Assembly: GCF_000617925.1 (NCBI RefSeq)
Contig: NZ_BAMT01000011.1
Location: 1 to 64,000 of the forward strand
DNA length: 64,000 nt
DNA from: Methylobacillus glycogenes JCM 2850
Lineage (GTDB): Bacteria; Pseudomonadota; Gammaproteobacteria; Burkholderiales; Methylophilaceae
Reading direction: 5' to 3'
Position numbers and translations under genes: made by a program. Of this stretch, positions 1 to 11,219 are shown one piece after another; within the stretch, counting starts at the first letter, position 1, and the number at the start of each line of letters is the position of its first letter. The notes under the pieces are model-generated. The model did not search any database. It was given only the letters and a program-made list of their open reading frames with translations, and was not told the DNA's origin.

Positions 1-1
1 G

Positions 2-157
2 CTGCCGGCTGGTACCGAAATGGTGATGCCAGGTGACAACGTCTCCATCACTGTTGCGCTGATTGCGCCAATCGCGATGGAAGAAGGTCTGCGTTTCGCG
101 ATTCGTGAAGGCGGCCGTACCGTTGGTGCTGGTGTTGTTGCTAAGATCATTGAGTAA
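2..157 (+). CDS. tuf: Elongation factor Tu, C-terminal end (partial)
   Basis: Only the last 51 codons are in the window. They read as the end of EF-Tu domain 3, including [10 protein letters not shown] and the terminal [13 protein letters not shown] motif. EF-Tu delivers aminoacyl-tRNA to the ribosome as a GTP complex. It lies directly before rpsJ, the usual str-S10 arrangement of proteobacteria. The 5' part lies off the window. Confidence 0.97.
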   Translation: MPAGTEMVMPGDNVSITVALIAPIAMEEGLRFAIREGGRTVGAGVVAKIIE

Positions 158-169
158 TTAAAAACCGTC

Positions 170-200
170 AGCCCGCAGGCAGAAATGCTTGCGGGCTTTT
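170..200 (+). terminator. Hairpin after tuf
   Basis: An 8-bp stem (AGCCCGCA at 170-177 with TGCGGGCT at 190-197) and a 12-nt loop are followed by TTTT. It separates tuf from rpsJ. The T run is short, so it may be only a partial terminator with read-through into the S10 operon. Confidence 0.65.
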
Positions 201-236
201 CGCTCTTTGGAAGTATCGCTCTTTAAGGAAATTAAC

Positions 237-545
237 ATGGCAGCACAAAAAATTCGTATCCGCCTCAAGGCTTTTGATTACCGTCTGATTGATCAATCCG
301 CACTTGAGATTGTTGAAACTGCCAAGCGTACCGGTGCAGTTGTTAAGGGTCCAGTACCACTGCCAACACGTATCGAACGTTTTGATATTCTGCGTTCCCC
401 ACACGTTAACAAGACATCCCGCGATCAGTTCGAAATTCGTACTCATCAGCGTCTGATGGACATTGTTGACCCAACTGACAAGACAGTCGATGCATTGATG
501 AAGCTGGATCTGCCAGCTGGTGTCGATGTAGAGATCAAGCTGTAA
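237..545 (+). CDS. rpsJ: 30S ribosomal protein S10
   Basis: 102 aa, the normal length for S10, starting [19 protein letters not shown]. The start at 237 has AAGGAAAT just upstream; longer frames from upstream alternative starts do not match the family. S10 is part of the 30S head and also acts with NusB in antitermination. It is the first gene of the S10 operon here and is separated from rplC by an unusual 97-bp gap. Confidence 0.97.
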   Translation: MAAQKIRIRLKAFDYRLIDQSALEIVETAKRTGAVVKGPVPLPTRIERFDILRSPHVNKTSRDQFEIRTHQRLMDIVDPTDKTVDALMKLDLPAGVDVEIKL

Positions 546-546
546 C

Positions 547-575
547 TTGTGTTTATGAAGTGGGTCGGATATAAT
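547..575 (+). promoter_or_regulatory. Candidate sigma-70 promoter between rpsJ and rplC, with -10 in a hairpin loop
   Basis: TTGTGT (547-552) lies 17 bp before a perfect TATAAT (570-575). The -10 sits in the loop of an 8-bp hairpin (GGGTCGGA 562-569 with TCCGACCC 575-582) followed by TTT. A second weak hairpin with TTTTT follows at 595-621. It could be a promoter, an attenuator or an L4-type regulatory site; none is proven. Confidence 0.4.
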
Positions 576-642
576 CCGACCCTTTCGCGTACCGGGTCGG
601 TCAATTGTAATCGGCCTTTTTAATTATTATAAGGAATCGATC

Positions 643-1287
643 ATGAGCTTAGGGCTTATTGGTCGCAAGGTGGGCATGACCCGCATTTTTACCGAAGAAG
701 GCGAAAGCATTCCGGTAACAGTGCTGGAAGTCGTACCTAACCGTGTGACACAGATCAAGACTGTCGCAAGTGATGGCTATACTGGCCTTCAAGTCGCTTA
801 CGGCGAACGTCGTGCAAGCCGTATCGGCAAGGCGCTGTCTGGGCATTATGCCAAGGCTGGCGTTGCTGCTGGTTCTGGTATCAAAGAATTCCCAGTTGCT
901 GATGACGTGCTGGCCAACTACACCGTTGGTGGCAATGTCACTGTAGAACTTTTCCAAGCTGGTCAGCTGGTTGATGTAACCGGCACCTCTCTTGGTAAGG
1001 GTTTTGCTGGCGCTATCAAGCGTCACAACTTCTCCTCCAATCGTGCATCCCACGGTAACTCCAGGTCCCATAACGTTCCTGGTTCTATCGGTATGGCGCA
1101 GGATCCAGGTCGTGTATTCCCTGGTAAGCGTATGCCTGGTCATCTGGGTGCTGCGAAGACTACCGTGCAAAACCTTGAGGTTGTACGTGTAGATGCTGAG
1201 CGCAACCTGTTGTTGATTAAGGGTGCGATTCCTGGCTCTAAAGGCGGCGACGTTGTAGTCCGCCCTAGCGTGAAGGTGAAGGCATAA
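643..1287 (+). CDS. rplC: 50S ribosomal protein L3
   Basis: 214 aa. It begins [20 protein letters not shown] and carries the conserved central region around residues 125-170 ([28 protein letters not shown]) that reaches towards the peptidyl-transferase centre. The ATAAGGAA ribosome-binding site is clear. The stop overlaps the rplD start (TAATG), so translation is probably coupled. Confidence 0.98.
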   Translation: MSLGLIGRKVGMTRIFTEEGESIPVTVLEVVPNRVTQIKTVASDGYTGLQVAYGERRASRIGKALSGHYAKAGVAAGSGIKEFPVADDVLANYTVGGNVTVELFQAGQLVDVTGTSLGKGFAGAIKRHNFSSNRASHGNSRSHNVPGSIGMAQDPGRVFPGKRMPGHLGAAKTTVQNLEVVRVDAERNLLLIKGAIPGSKGGDVVVRPSVKVKA

Positions 1288-1913
1288 TGGAAATCAAGTT
1301 AATCGACAAGAATGGCAAGCCTGCTAAGGCTGGCTTGGCTGTTTCCGAGGCTACTTTCGGCCGCGAATTCAACGAGGCACTGGTGCACCAAGTTGTGGTT
1401 GCTTACCAGGCTAATGCCCGTACAGCTACTCGTGCTCAACTGGGTCGTGGCAATGTTAGCCACACCACTCATAAGCCATGGAATCAAAAGGGCACCGGTC
1501 GTGCTCGTTCCGGTATGAGCTCCAGCCCTATCTGGCGTGGAGGCGGTCGTGCATTCCCTAATAGTCCTGATGAAAACTTCAGCCACAAGCTGAACCGTAA
1601 GGTTTACCGTGCTGGCGTGCGTTCCATTCTCTCTGAGTTGGTGCGTCAAGAGCGTCTTAGCGCAGTTGAAGAATTTGTTGTGGACAGCCCCAAGACTAAG
1701 CAATTGGTCGATAAGATCAAGAACCTCGGTTACAACGATGGTTTGCTGGTATTGGTGGACAAGTTCGATGAGAACCTCTACCTATCTGCTCGTAACCTGC
1801 CACACGTGCTGGTTATTGAAGCTCAGTATGTAGATCCTGTTAGTTTGGTGCGTTTCCCTAACGTGCTGGCAACCAAGGGTGCGGTTCAGAAACTTGAGGA
1901 GATGCTGGCATGA
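1287..1913 (+). CDS. rplD: 50S ribosomal protein L4
   Basis: 208 aa, normal for L4. The loop that lines the exit tunnel is visible around residues 45-100 ([22 protein letters not shown]). In E. coli L4 also represses its own operon; no classical S10 leader is visible here upstream of rpsJ. It overlaps rplC by one base and rplW by four bases (ATGA). Confidence 0.98.
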   Translation: MEIKLIDKNGKPAKAGLAVSEATFGREFNEALVHQVVVAYQANARTATRAQLGRGNVSHTTHKPWNQKGTGRARSGMSSSPIWRGGGRAFPNSPDENFSHKLNRKVYRAGVRSILSELVRQERLSAVEEFVVDSPKTKQLVDKIKNLGYNDGLLVLVDKFDENLYLSARNLPHVLVIEAQYVDPVSLVRFPNVLATKGAVQKLEEMLA

Positions 1914-2218
1914 GTGCATTGAGTATTCAAGAGCGTTTGCTGCAAGTCATTCTTGCACCGCAAATCACAGAAAAAGCTACTCGCATTGCTGATAAGAATC
2001 AGCAAATCGCTTTCCGCGTACGCACTGATGCTACCAAGCCTGAAATCAAGGCTGCGGTTGAACTGGTGTTCAAGGTGGAAGTGGCAGCGGTTACCGTTGC
2101 TAATGTGGGTGGTAAGGTTAAGCGCGCTGGCCGTACTACTGGTCGCCGCAAGGACTGGAAGAAGGCTTATGTTAGCCTGAAGCCAGGTCAAGAAATCAAC
2201 TTCGCAGCGGGCGAATAG
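1910..2218 (+). CDS. rplW: 50S ribosomal protein L23
   Basis: 102 aa. It has the N-terminal [20 protein letters not shown] motif of L23, and the basic [20 protein letters not shown] segment near residues 68-88. L23 sits at the exit tunnel and is the docking site for trigger factor and SRP. The start overlaps the rplD stop. Confidence 0.98.
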   Translation: MSALSIQERLLQVILAPQITEKATRIADKNQQIAFRVRTDATKPEIKAAVELVFKVEVAAVTVANVGGKVKRAGRTTGRRKDWKKAYVSLKPGQEINFAAGE

Positions 2219-2226
2219 GAGAAATC

Positions 2227-3059
<833 letters not shown>

Positions 3060-3064
3060 TCAAT

Positions 3065-3340
3065 ATGGCACGTTCTATTAAAAAAGGTCCATTCATTGAT
3101 GGCCATCTGGCAAAGAAAGTGGAAGCTGCTGCAGCTACCCGTGACAGAAAGCCAATTAAGACTTGGTCCCGTCGCTCCACCATTCTGCCTGATTTCATTG
3201 GGTTGACCATCGCGGTTCACAACGGCAGGCAGCATGTGCCGGTGTTGATTTCTGAAAACATGGTAGGTCACAAGCTCGGCGAATTTGCGCTGACCCGTAC
3301 ATTCAAGGGTCATGCTGCCGACAAGAAGGCCAAGAGGTAG
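3065..3340 (+). CDS. rpsS: 30S ribosomal protein S19
   Basis: 91 aa starting [20 protein letters not shown], typical of S19 in the 30S head. It is 5 bp after rplB. The conserved [20 protein letters not shown] stretch lies near residues 36-55. Confidence 0.98.
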   Translation: MARSIKKGPFIDGHLAKKVEAAAATRDRKPIKTWSRRSTILPDFIGLTIAVHNGRQHVPVLISENMVGHKLGEFALTRTFKGHAADKKAKR

Positions 3341-3349
3341 GAGAAGACG

Positions 3350-3679
3350 ATGGAAGTTTCCGCAATATTAAGAGGTGTTCATCTGTCCCCGCAAAAGGCT
3401 CGCTTGGTGGCTGACCTGATTCGTGGCAAGAAGGTCGACAATGCCTTGAACATCTTGGCTTTTACCCCAAAAAAGGGTGCCGAGATCATCAAGAAGGTAG
3501 TTGAGTCTGCCATTGCCAACGCCGAACACAATGAAGGCGCCGATATCGATGAGTTGAAGGTAACTTCGATCTATGTCGACAAGGGCTTGGTACTGAAGCG
3601 CATCCGTGCGCGTGCCAAGGGTCGCGCTGGACGGATTATCAAGCCAACTTGTCACATCACTGTGACAGTCGGTAACTAA
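3350..3679 (+). CDS. rplV: 50S ribosomal protein L22
   Basis: 109 aa. It shows the L22 core ([20 protein letters not shown]) and the C-terminal tunnel-loop segment ([17 protein letters not shown], residues 84-100) where macrolide-resistance mutations occur in other bacteria. It lies between rpsS and rpsC in the standard order. Confidence 0.98.
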   Translation: MEVSAILRGVHLSPQKARLVADLIRGKKVDNALNILAFTPKKGAEIIKKVVESAIANAEHNEGADIDELKVTSIYVDKGLVLKRIRARAKGRAGRIIKPTCHITVTVGN

Positions 3680-3689
3680 AGGAATCGCT

Positions 3690-4400
3690 ATGGGTCAGAA
3701 AATTCATCCGTTTGGTTTCCGTCTGAGTGTCCAGAAAAACTGGTCTTCTCGTTGGTATTCCAATAGCAAAAACTTCCCTGCGATGCTGAACAGCGACGTT
3801 AAGGTGCGCGACTTCTTGAAGAAGAAGCTCTCCCACGCAGCTGTGAGCAAGATCGTGATTGAGCGTCCTGCAAAGAACGCCAAGATCACCATCTACAGCG
3901 CTCGTCCAGGTATCGTCATTGGTAAGAAGGGTGAGGACATTGAGTCCTTGCGCTCTAGCCTGCAGGGTTTGATGGGTGTGCCTGTACACCTCAATATCGA
4001 AGAAGTGCGCAAGCCTGAAATCGATGCCACCCTGATTGCTGAAAGCATTGCTCAGCAGTTGGAAAAGCGTGTCATGTTCCGTCGTGCAATGAAGCGCGCG
4101 ATGCAAAACGCGATGCGTCTGGGTGCTCAAGGCATCAAGATCATGAGCTCGGGTCGTCTGAATGGTATCGAAATCGCACGTACTGAATGGTACCGCGAAG
4201 GTCGTGTGCCACTTCATACACTGCGTGCTGATATCGATTACGGCGTGGCTGAAGCACAAACCACTTACGGCATCATCGGTATCAAGGTGTGGGTATTCAA
4301 GGGCGAAGTATTCGGCAACAAGCTGGATCAAGCCGCTCAACCTGCAGAGCCAGAAAAGAAAGTAAGAAAGTCGGGGGCAAAAAATGCTGCAACCAGCTAG
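3690..4400 (+). CDS. rpsC: 30S ribosomal protein S3
   Basis: 236 aa beginning [20 protein letters not shown]. The type II KH domain is seen near residues 60-90 ([14 protein letters not shown]), and the C-terminal domain has [21 protein letters not shown]. The end overlaps rplP by 17 bp. The last 30 residues are a charged, family-variable tail. Confidence 0.98.
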   Translation: MGQKIHPFGFRLSVQKNWSSRWYSNSKNFPAMLNSDVKVRDFLKKKLSHAAVSKIVIERPAKNAKITIYSARPGIVIGKKGEDIESLRSSLQGLMGVPVHLNIEEVRKPEIDATLIAESIAQQLEKRVMFRRAMKRAMQNAMRLGAQGIKIMSSGRLNGIEIARTEWYREGRVPLHTLRADIDYGVAEAQTTYGIIGIKVWVFKGEVFGNKLDQAAQPAEPEKKVRKSGAKNAATS

Positions 4401-4800
4401 ACAGAAATTCCGCAAAATGCAGAAGGGCCGTAACAAAGGCATCGCTACCACCGGTAACAAGGTGAGCTTTGGTGAGTTCGGTCTGAAAGCGGTCGGTCGT
4501 GGTCGTTTGACTGCACGCCAAATTGAAGCAGCGCGTCGTGTGATGACACGTCATATCAAGCGTGGTGGCCGCGTATGGATTCGCATCTTCCCAGATCAGC
4601 CGATTTCTAAGAAGCCTGCTGAAGTACGTATGGGTAATGGTAAGGGTAGTACCGAGTACTACGTAGCCCAGATCCAACCTGGAAAGATGTTGTACGAAAT
4701 GGACGGCGTTAGTGAAGAACTGGCGCGTGAAGCGTTCCGTCTGGCAGCGGCTAAGTTGCCAATCGAGACTACCTTCATTACACGTCATATTGGGAGCTAG
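4384..4800 (+). CDS. rplP: 50S ribosomal protein L16
   Basis: 138 aa. It starts inside the rpsC end with [19 protein letters not shown], matching L16, so the 17-bp overlap is real. L16 helps place tRNA in the A site. The conserved [25 protein letters not shown] region lies at residues 59-83. Confidence 0.98.
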   Translation: MLQPARQKFRKMQKGRNKGIATTGNKVSFGEFGLKAVGRGRLTARQIEAARRVMTRHIKRGGRVWIRIFPDQPISKKPAEVRMGNGKGSTEYYVAQIQPGKMLYEMDGVSEELAREAFRLAAAKLPIETTFITRHIGS

Positions 4801-4802
4801 TC

Positions 4803-5012
4803 ATGAAAGCGTCCGAATTGAGGAACAAGACTGTTGATGAGTTGAATGGTGAGCTGATCGAATTGCGCCGCGCGCAATTCTCTCTGCGCATGCAATTGGC
4901 AACTCAACAGTTGAACAAGGTTGACCAGCTAGGTAAGGTGCGTCGCGATATCGCTCGCGTTCGCCTCGTGCTTGCTGAAAAAGCCAAATCGGCTAATGCA
5001 AGCCAAGCTTAA
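4803..5012 (+). CDS. rpmC: 50S ribosomal protein L29
   Basis: 69 aa, a helical hairpin protein of the tunnel exit. It starts [20 protein letters not shown] and has the conserved [21 protein letters not shown] segment near residues 28-48. It starts two bases after rplP ends. Confidence 0.97.
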   Translation: MKASELRNKTVDELNGELIELRRAQFSLRMQLATQQLNKVDQLGKVRRDIARVRLVLAEKAKSANASQA

Positions 5013-5023
5013 GCGGAGTCATT

Positions 5024-5296
5024 ATGAGCGAAAATCAAACTGAAAAACTGGTTCGCACTTTAAGTGGCCGTGTAGTGAGTGACAAGATGGACAAGACTGT
5101 TACAGTTCTGGTCGAGCGCAAGGTGAAGCATCCCTTGATCGGCAAGGTTGTACGTCGCTCCAACAAGTTCCACGCACACGACGAAAACAATGAGTGCAAA
5201 GAAGGTGATCTGGTTGTAATCGAAGAAAGCCGTCCGCTTTCCAAGACCAAGACCTGGCGTGTTAGCAAGATTGTAGAAAAAGCACGTATTGTCTAA
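5024..5296 (+). CDS. rpsQ: 30S ribosomal protein S17
   Basis: 90 aa. It reads [20 protein letters not shown] early and ends [21 protein letters not shown], the OB-fold signature of S17. It is the last gene of the S10 operon; an independent promoter follows. Confidence 0.97.
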   Translation: MSENQTEKLVRTLSGRVVSDKMDKTVTVLVERKVKHPLIGKVVRRSNKFHAHDENNECKEGDLVVIEESRPLSKTKTWRVSKIVEKARIV

Positions 5297-5314
5297 TTAA
5301 TATTGCCCTCCTAC

Positions 5315-5343
5315 TTGCAAGAGTTTCGGAGGCAATATATAAT
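5315..5343 (+). promoter_or_regulatory. Sigma-70 promoter of the spc operon
   Basis: TTGCAA (5315-5320) and TATAAT (5338-5343) are separated by exactly 17 bp. The site lies in the 163-bp rpsQ-rplN gap, where E. coli also has its spc promoter. A GGCGCC...GGCGCC hairpin (5357-5377) follows in the untranslated leader. Confidence 0.75.
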
Positions 5344-5458
5344 GTCGGACTCTTTGGCGCCCAACAAGCTGGCGCCCCAATACTGACCGTAGTGTTGTCG
5401 GCCGTTTTTTGACAAGCGGCTGGTGTTGGTTTAACGGATTAAGTTGGAGATTATTCTC

Positions 5459-5827
5459 ATGATTCAAATGCAGTCTCGGCTGGATGTTGCCGATAACACT
5501 GGTGCGCGCTCCGTAATGTGCATCAAGGTGTTGGGTGGTTCTAAGCGTCGTTATGCTGGTATTGGTGACATCATCAAGGTCAGTATCAAGGATGCAGCTC
5601 CACGCGGTCGCGTCAAAAAAGGCGAAGTTTATAGCGCGGTTGTTGTTCGCACAGCCAAGGGTGTTCGTCGTCCAGACGGTTCCCTGGTTAAGTTCGACAG
5701 CAATGCCGCAGTATTGTTGAACAACAAGCTGGAACCGATTGGTACCCGTATTTTTGGGCCGGTGACACGTGAGCTGCGTGGCGAGCGTTTCATGAAGATC
5801 GTTTCTCTGGCACCCGAAGTTCTGTAA
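5459..5827 (+). CDS. rplN: 50S ribosomal protein L14
   Basis: 122 aa starting [20 protein letters not shown]. An upstream in-frame start would add MEIIL, which is not part of the family, so 5459 is chosen. L14 contacts 16S rRNA through bridge B8 and is the first gene of the spc operon. Confidence 0.98.
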   Translation: MIQMQSRLDVADNTGARSVMCIKVLGGSKRRYAGIGDIIKVSIKDAAPRGRVKKGEVYSAVVVRTAKGVRRPDGSLVKFDSNAAVLLNNKLEPIGTRIFGPVTRELRGERFMKIVSLAPEVL

Positions 5828-5838
5828 GGAGTTGCTAG

Positions 5839-6156
5839 ATGAGTAAGATTCGCAAGGGTGATGAAGTCATCCTGAATACAGGTAAAGACAAGGGTAAGCA
5901 CGGTACTGTTCTGCGCGTGCTCGAGTCCGGCCAAGTACTGGTCGAAGGTATCAACATTGTGAAGAAGCATGCCAAGCCAAACCCAATGCGCGGTGTAACT
6001 GGCGGCATCATCAGCAAGGAGATGCCTGTTGACATCTCTAATGTTGCTTTATTTAACCGTGCCACCCAAAAGGGTGACCGCGTTGGCTACAAGACATTGG
6101 ACGATGGTCGCAAGGTTCGTGTGTTCAAGTCCAGCGGCGAAGTTGTAGACGCATAA
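5839..6156 (+). CDS. rplX: 50S ribosomal protein L24
   Basis: 105 aa with the KOW motif at the N-terminus ([24 protein letters not shown]). L24 starts 50S assembly. It lies 11 bp after rplN behind an AAGGAG ribosome-binding site. Confidence 0.98.
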   Translation: MSKIRKGDEVILNTGKDKGKHGTVLRVLESGQVLVEGINIVKKHAKPNPMRGVTGGIISKEMPVDISNVALFNRATQKGDRVGYKTLDDGRKVRVFKSSGEVVDA

Positions 6157-6165
6157 GGGTAGATC

Positions 6166-6705
6166 ATGGCTCGTTTAAAAGATTTTTACAAAGACACCGT
6201 GGTTAAGCAGCTGACTGAACAGTTCGGCTACAAGTCTGTGATGGAAGTGCCTCGCATCGAAAAAATCAGCATCAATATGGGTGTTGGTGAGGCAGTTGCA
6301 GACAAGAAGATCATGGAAAATGCAGTAGGTGACCTCGAGAAGATCGCCGGTCAAAAGGCAGTTGTTACCAAGGCTAAGAAGTCCATCGCTGGCTTCAAGA
6401 TCCGTGATGGCTACCCAGTAGGCTGCAAGGTAACTCTGCGTCGTGAACACATGTACGAATTCCTGGATCGCCTGATTACAGTTGCGATTCCACGTATTCG
6501 TGACTTCCGTGGTATTTCCGCTAAGTCCTTTGATGGTCGCGGAAACTACAACCTTGGTGTACGTGAGCAGATTATTTTCCCAGAAATTGAATACGACAAG
6601 ATCGATGCGTTGCGCGGGATGAATATCACCATCACTACAACTGCAAAGACTGATGAAGAAGCGCGTGCGCTCCTTACTGCATTCAGTTTCCCATTTAGGA
6701 ACTAA
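6166..6705 (+). CDS. rplE: 50S ribosomal protein L5
   Basis: 179 aa, standard length. Conserved motifs include [16 protein letters not shown] near residue 28 and [20 protein letters not shown] near residues 110-129. L5 binds 5S rRNA. Confidence 0.98.
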   Translation: MARLKDFYKDTVVKQLTEQFGYKSVMEVPRIEKISINMGVGEAVADKKIMENAVGDLEKIAGQKAVVTKAKKSIAGFKIRDGYPVGCKVTLRREHMYEFLDRLITVAIPRIRDFRGISAKSFDGRGNYNLGVREQIIFPEIEYDKIDALRGMNITITTTAKTDEEARALLTAFSFPFRN

Positions 6706-6707
6706 TC

Positions 6708-7013
6708 ATGGCAAAAACCTGCTTGATCGAACGCGAACAAAAGCGTCGCGACACAGTAAAGAAATACGCAGCTAAGCGTGCTGAGTTGACTGCGGTTGCT
6801 AACGATGTAAATGCATCTGTTGAAGACCGTCGTGCTGCTCGCAACAAGCTGCAAAGTCTGCCACGTAACTCCAGCCCAGTTCGTCTGCGCAATCGTTGTG
6901 CACTGACTGGTCGCCCACGTGGTGTATTTAGTAAATTCGGCATTGCGCGCAGCAAACTGCGCGAGTTGATGATGCGTGGCGAAGTGCCAGGTGTCACCAA
7001 GGCTAGCTGGTAA
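6708..7013 (+). CDS. rpsN: 30S ribosomal protein S14 (zinc-free type)
   Basis: 101 aa, the long form. It lacks the CxxC...CxxC zinc ribbon of the short form and keeps only one Cys, in [17 protein letters not shown]. It belongs to the 30S head. Confidence 0.97.
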   Translation: MAKTCLIEREQKRRDTVKKYAAKRAELTAVANDVNASVEDRRAARNKLQSLPRNSSPVRLRNRCALTGRPRGVFSKFGIARSKLRELMMRGEVPGVTKASW

Positions 7014-7028
7014 CGGAGGAATTTAGTT

Positions 7029-7424
7029 ATGAGTATGAGTGATCCGATTGCCGATATGCTGACCCGCATTCGCAATGCGCAAAGCACCAACAAGCCTGCA
7101 GTTTCTATGCCAGCATCCAAGGTTAAGCGTTCTATCGCTGTGGTACTGAAGGATGAAGGTTATATCGATGACTTCGCAGTGCAAGATGTTGACGGTAAGC
7201 CACAACTGAATATCAGCCTGAAGTACTACGCTGGTCGCCCTGTTATTGAGAAGATTGAGCGTGTGAGCCGTCCAGGCCTGCGTATCTATCGTGGCAACCA
7301 GGATATCCCTGTTGTGATGAATGGCTTGGGCGTGACCATAGTGTCCACCTCCAAGGGTGTAATGACTGATCGTAAAGCACGTGACGCCGGTATCGGTGGC
7401 GAAGTGCTGTGCGTAGTGGCTTAA
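7029..7424 (+). CDS. rpsH: 30S ribosomal protein S8
   Basis: 131 aa starting [19 protein letters not shown]8 binds helix 21 of 16S rRNA and in E. coli represses the spc mRNA. The [23 protein letters not shown]-terminus is typical. Confidence 0.98.
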   Translation: MSMSDPIADMLTRIRNAQSTNKPAVSMPASKVKRSIAVVLKDEGYIDDFAVQDVDGKPQLNISLKYYAGRPVIEKIERVSRPGLRIYRGNQDIPVVMNGLGVTIVSTSKGVMTDRKARDAGIGGEVLCVVA

Positions 7425-7434
7425 GGAGAAAATA

Positions 7435-7967
7435 ATGTCTCGTGTAGCTAAAAACCCAGTCGCTATTCCTGCCAAGGTAGAAGTCGTTCTCAGCGCAGCT
7501 AATATTGCTGTCAGCGGTCCTCTGGGCAAGCTTTCCCTGCCTTTGACTGGTGACGTTGCGCTTGAGCGTGATGGTGACAATATTACTTTCGCGGTTGCCC
7601 GTGATACTCAGCATGCTCGTGCCATGTCCGGCACCCTGCGCGCTTTGGTATTCAATATGGTAACCGGCGTGTCCACAGGCTTCACCCGTAAGCTCAACCT
7701 GGTTGGCGTGGGTTACAAGGCTCAGGCGCAGGTACTACCCTGAATCTGGACCTGGGTTTCTCTCATCCAGTTAACCACAAGATGCCAGAGGGTGTGACTG
7801 TTCAGACTCCGACTCCTACCGAGATCGTGCTGACAGGTCCAGACAAGCAAGTTGTGGGTCAGGTTGCCGCGCAGATTCGTGCGTATCGTTCGCCAGAGCC
7901 TTATAAGGGCAAGGGTGTACGTTACTCCGATGAAGTGGTGATTATCAAAGAAACCAAGAAGAAGTAA
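7435..7967 (+). CDS. rplF: 50S ribosomal protein L6 (one base missing)
   Basis: Residues 1-99 read in one frame to [14 protein letters not shown]; the sequence then meets TGA at 7741. One missing G near 7732 (CAG-GGT expected) restores [21 protein letters not shown] and the C-terminal half in the next frame, for 177 aa. The end has [16 protein letters not shown], the strongest L6 signature. Both halves are needed for 23S binding, so I call a sequence error. Confidence 0.95.
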
Positions 7968-7976
7968 GGTTTAGCC

Positions 7977-8330
7977 ATGAATAATGTAAATTCACGTCTG
8001 CGTCGTGCACGTAAAACCCGTGCCAAGATCGCCGAGTTGAAAGTCACCCGCTTGAGCGTGCACCGTAGCAACAATCACATCTACGCTCAGATCATTGCGG
8101 AAACTGGTGACACGGTCCTGGCAAGTGCTTCCACCCTTGAGGTTGAAGTGCGCAAGGAACTCCAGAATGGCGGCAATATTGCTGCTGCCGTAATTATCGG
8201 TAAGCGTATTGCGGAAAAGGCCAAGGCTGCAGGTATCACTACTGTTGCGTTTGATCGTTCTGGCTACAAATACCACGGTCGTATCAAGGCGCTGGCTGAC
8301 GCTGCGCGTGAAAACGGCTTGTCCTTCTAA
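7977..8330 (+). CDS. rplR: 50S ribosomal protein L18
   Basis: 117 aa. The family core [16 protein letters not shown] and the C-terminal [20 protein letters not shown] are present. L18 binds 5S rRNA together with L5. Spacing to rplF is 9 bp. Confidence 0.98.
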   Translation: MNNVNSRLRRARKTRAKIAELKVTRLSVHRSNNHIYAQIIAETGDTVLASASTLEVEVRKELQNGGNIAAAVIIGKRIAEKAKAAGITTVAFDRSGYKYHGRIKALADAARENGLSF

Positions 8331-8345
8331 AGACTGAGGTTGATG

Positions 8346-8854
8346 ATGGCAAAAGTTGAAATTGAACAGCAGCAGACCGACGGTCTGCGCGAGAAAATGA
8401 TAGGCGTCAACCGCGTCACCAAAGTGGTGAAGGGTGGCCGTATCATGAGTTTTGCAGCACTGTCCGTAGTTGGTGATGGTGATGGTGGTGTAGGCATGGG
8501 CAAGGGCAAGGCGCGTGAAGTGCCTGTCGCAGTGCAAAAGGCCATGGACGAAGCACGTCGCGGTATGGTTAAGGTGAGCCTGAATAATGGCACCCTGTTC
8601 CACGCTGTAACTGGTGTTCACGCGCTGCCAAGGTGTTCATACAGCCAGCTTCCGAAGGTACCGGTATTATCGCCGGCGGCGCAATGCGCGCTATCTTCGA
8701 AGTGATGGGTGTGACTAACGTACTGGCGAAATGTATCGGTTCTACCAACCCTTACAACGTTGTACGTGCCACTCTGAACGGTCTGCAATCCATGAATACT
8801 CCTGCTGAAATTGCTGCTAAGCGTGGCAAGAGCATTGAAGAAATCAGAGGTTAA
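8346..8854 (+). CDS. rpsE: 30S ribosomal protein S5 (one base missing)
   Basis: The N-terminal part runs to [14 protein letters not shown] and then the frame changes. One missing G near 8621 (CAC-GGC-GCT expected) joins it to [20 protein letters not shown]. The restored protein is 169 aa. The S5 dsRNA-binding motif with the [14 protein letters not shown] loop is at about residues 45-60. Two ATGs at 8343 and 8346 are possible; 8346 has better spacing to GAGG. Confidence 0.95.
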
Positions 8855-8856
8855 TG

Positions 8857-9054
8857 ATGGCTAAGGCTAAAAAAGCAACTGATCTGATCAAGGTTACCTT
8901 GGTTAAGAGCACCATCGGACGAATCCAGTCTCACCGTGCAAGCGTCGCAGGCCTGGGCTTGCGTCGCCTGAACCAGACTGTCGAAGTGCAAGACACTCCG
9001 GCAAATCGCGGCATGATCAATGCGGTGAGCTATCTGTTAAAGGTAGAAGCATAA
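8857..9054 (+). CDS. rpmD: 50S ribosomal protein L30
   Basis: 65 aa, short as usual. It has [27 protein letters not shown]. An ATG three bases earlier overlaps the rpsE stop and could also be used. The stop overlaps the rplO start. Confidence 0.96.
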   Translation: MAKAKKATDLIKVTLVKSTIGRIQSHRASVAGLGLRRLNQTVEVQDTPANRGMINAVSYLLKVEA

Positions 9055-9488
9055 TGAAACTGAACACCATCAAGCCTGCAGAAGGCGCTAAGCACGCTAA
9101 ACGTCGTGTTGGCCGTGGTATCGGCTCCGGCCTGGGCAAGACTGCTGGTCGCGGTCACAAGGGTCAAAAGTCCCGTACTGGTGGTTTCCACAAGGTTGGT
9201 TTCGAAGGCGGTCAAATGCCTTTGCAACGTCGTTTGCCTAAGCGTGGTTTCAATTCCTTGACTGCAGCTGATACCGCTCACGTTCGTACCAGCGAACTGG
9301 CTAAGGTTGAAGCCGAAGTGATTGATTTGCTGACCCTGAAGCAAGCAAACCTGATTTCCGGTACTGCTCGTTCCGTTAAAGTATTCTTGTCCGGTGATAT
9401 CGGTCGCGCTGTGACTGTTCAAGGTCTGCTGTTGACCAAGGGCGCTCGTGCTGCTGTTGAAGCTGCTGGCGGCAAGATCGTAGAGTAA
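9054..9488 (+). CDS. rplO: 50S ribosomal protein L15
   Basis: 144 aa. It starts [22 protein letters not shown] and contains the glycine-rich [13 protein letters not shown] and [17 protein letters not shown] segments that thread into 23S rRNA. Confidence 0.98.
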   Translation: MKLNTIKPAEGAKHAKRRVGRGIGSGLGKTAGRGHKGQKSRTGGFHKVGFEGGQMPLQRRLPKRGFNSLTAADTAHVRTSELAKVEAEVIDLLTLKQANLISGTARSVKVFLSGDIGRAVTVQGLLLTKGARAAVEAAGGKIVE

Positions 9489-9495
9489 TTGATTC

Positions 9496-10818
9496 GTGGC
9501 TAACGATAGTATTTTAGGTGCAGTAGGAAAAGCCAGCGAGTTGAAAAACCGCTTGCTTTTCGTATTGGGAGCCCTGATCGTTTTCCGCCTGGGTGCGCAT
9601 ATCCCAGTGCCAGGTATAGATCCAGACGTATTGGCTCGTTTGTTTGAGTCTCAAAGCAACGGCATCCTGGGCATGTTCAACATGTTCTCGGGTGGTGCGC
9701 TGGAGCGTTTTACTATCTTTGCGCTGGGTATCATGCCTTACATCTCAGCTTCCATCATCATGCAACTCCTGACCGTGGTTTCACCACAGATGGAGCAGCT
9801 GAAGAAGGAAGGTGAAGCTGGCCGCAGGACGATTACCAAGTACACACGTTATGGCACAGTATTTCTTGCCACTTTCCAGGCTCTTGGCATTGCCATTGCA
9901 CTGGAAGGTCAATCTGGTCTGGTGCTAGACCCCGGTCTGATGTTCCGCTTTACCACGGTCATTACCCTGGTAGGTGGCACCATGTTCCTGATGTGGTTGG
10001 GTGAGCAGATTACAGAACGTGGCATAGGTAATGGTATTTCCATCATCATCTTTGCCGGTATTGTTGCTGGTCTGCCGCATGCAATCGGCGGTACTTTGGA
10101 ATTGGCTACAACGGGTGCGTTCTCTGTGCCTTTGGTGTTGTTCCTGTTTGTTGCTGCGGTTCTGGTTACAGCGTTTGTTGTATTTGTAGAACGCGGCCAA
10201 CGCAAGATCACAGTGAATTACGCCAAGCGTCAGGTCGGCCGTAAAGTATTTGGTGGTCAAACTAGCCATCTGCCATTGAAGTTGAATATGGCTGGTGTGA
10301 TTCCTCCAATCTTTGCCTCGAGCATTATCTTGTTCCCGGCAACATTGGCAGGCTGGTTTGGTAGCCATGAAAGCATGACCTGGCTTAAGGATATTGGGAA
10401 TACCCTGTCTCCTGGCCAACCGCTGTACATTATTTTCTTTGCAACAGCGATTATCTTCTTCTGTTTCTTCTATACGGCGTTGGTATTCAACCCCAAAGAA
10501 ACAGCGGATAACCTGAAAAAGAGTGGTGCCTTCGTTCCTGGAATTCGTCCTGGTGAACAGACAGCTCGATATATAGATCGCATCATGGGTCGTCTGACTC
10601 TGGCTGGTGCCCTGTATATCACGGCTGTGTGCTTATTGCCTGAGTTCCTGATTCTGAAGTTCAACGTTCCGTTCTATTTTGGCGGAACCTCCTTGCTGAT
10701 TATCGTGGTCGTGACCATGGACTTTATGGCTCAAGTGCAATCTCATTTGATGTCACATCAGTACGAAGGGCTGTTGAAGAAGGCCAATTTCAAGGGTGGT
10801 GCGGGTCTCCCGCGGTGA
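9496..10818 (+). CDS. secY: Protein translocase subunit SecY
   Basis: 440 aa, ten predicted transmembrane helices, the channel of the Sec translocon working with SecE, SecG and SecA. It starts at GTG 9496 ([20 protein letters not shown]). Visible motifs are the plug-region [21 protein letters not shown], and the cytosolic loop [18 protein letters not shown] near residue 230. It sits in the spc operon between rplO and infA, as in most bacteria. Confidence 0.97.
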   Translation: MANDSILGAVGKASELKNRLLFVLGALIVFRLGAHIPVPGIDPDVLARLFESQSNGILGMFNMFSGGALERFTIFALGIMPYISASIIMQLLTVVSPQMEQLKKEGEAGRRTITKYTRYGTVFLATFQALGIAIALEGQSGLVLDPGLMFRFTTVITLVGGTMFLMWLGEQITERGIGNGISIIIFAGIVAGLPHAIGGTLELATTGAFSVPLVLFLFVAAVLVTAFVVFVERGQRKITVNYAKRQVGRKVFGGQTSHLPLKLNMAGVIPPIFASSIILFPATLAGWFGSHESMTWLKDIGNTLSPGQPLYIIFFATAIIFFCFFYTALVFNPKETADNLKKSGAFVPGIRPGEQTARYIDRIMGRLTLAGALYITAVCLLPEFLILKFNVPFYFGGTSLLIIVVVTMDFMAQVQSHLMSHQYEGLLKKANFKGGAGLPR

Positions 10819-10825
10819 TTGCAGT

Positions 10826-11044
10826 ATGGCTAAGGAAGATCGCATTGAAATGCAAGGCGAGGTTCTTGAGAACCTTCCCAATGCAACATTCAGGGTCAAG
10901 CTGGAAAATGGTCATATAGTCCTTGGTTATATTTCCGGCAAGATGCGTATGCACTACATCCGCATCCTGCCAGGTGACAAAGTCACCGTGGAAATGACGC
11001 CATATGATTTGTCGCGTGCGCGGATTATTTTCCGCGCCAAGTAG
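10826..11044 (+). CDS. infA: Translation initiation factor IF-1
   Basis: 72 aa, a single S1/OB-fold domain: [20 protein letters not shown], then [21 protein letters not shown]-1 covers the A site during initiation. Its position between secY and rpmJ is normal for betaproteobacteria. Confidence 0.97.
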   Translation: MAKEDRIEMQGEVLENLPNATFRVKLENGHIVLGYISGKMRMHYIRILPGDKVTVEMTPYDLSRARIIFRAK

Positions 11045-11065
11045 ATTTTAGCGAAGAGGTGAAAG

Positions 11066-11179
11066 ATGAGAGTTCGTGCATCAGTAAAGACATTGTGCCG
11101 TAATTGCAAGGTGGTTCGCCGTCGTGGCGTGGTGCGTATTATCTGCACCGATCCGCGTCATAAGCAACGCCAGGGTTAA
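11066..11179 (+). CDS. rpmJ: 50S ribosomal protein L36 (zinc-binding type)
   Basis: 37 codons starting at 11066 ([14 protein letters not shown]) after GAAGAGGTGAAAG. Cys11, Cys14 and Cys27, with a His in PRHKQRQG, form the zinc site of the C+ form. It is the last gene of the spc operon here. Confidence 0.96.
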   Translation: MRVRASVKTLCRNCKVVRRRGVVRIICTDPRHKQRQG

Positions 11180-11219
11180 TGCGGTAACGTGGTGATAAAT
11201 GGGGCTGGTTTTTAATTAT

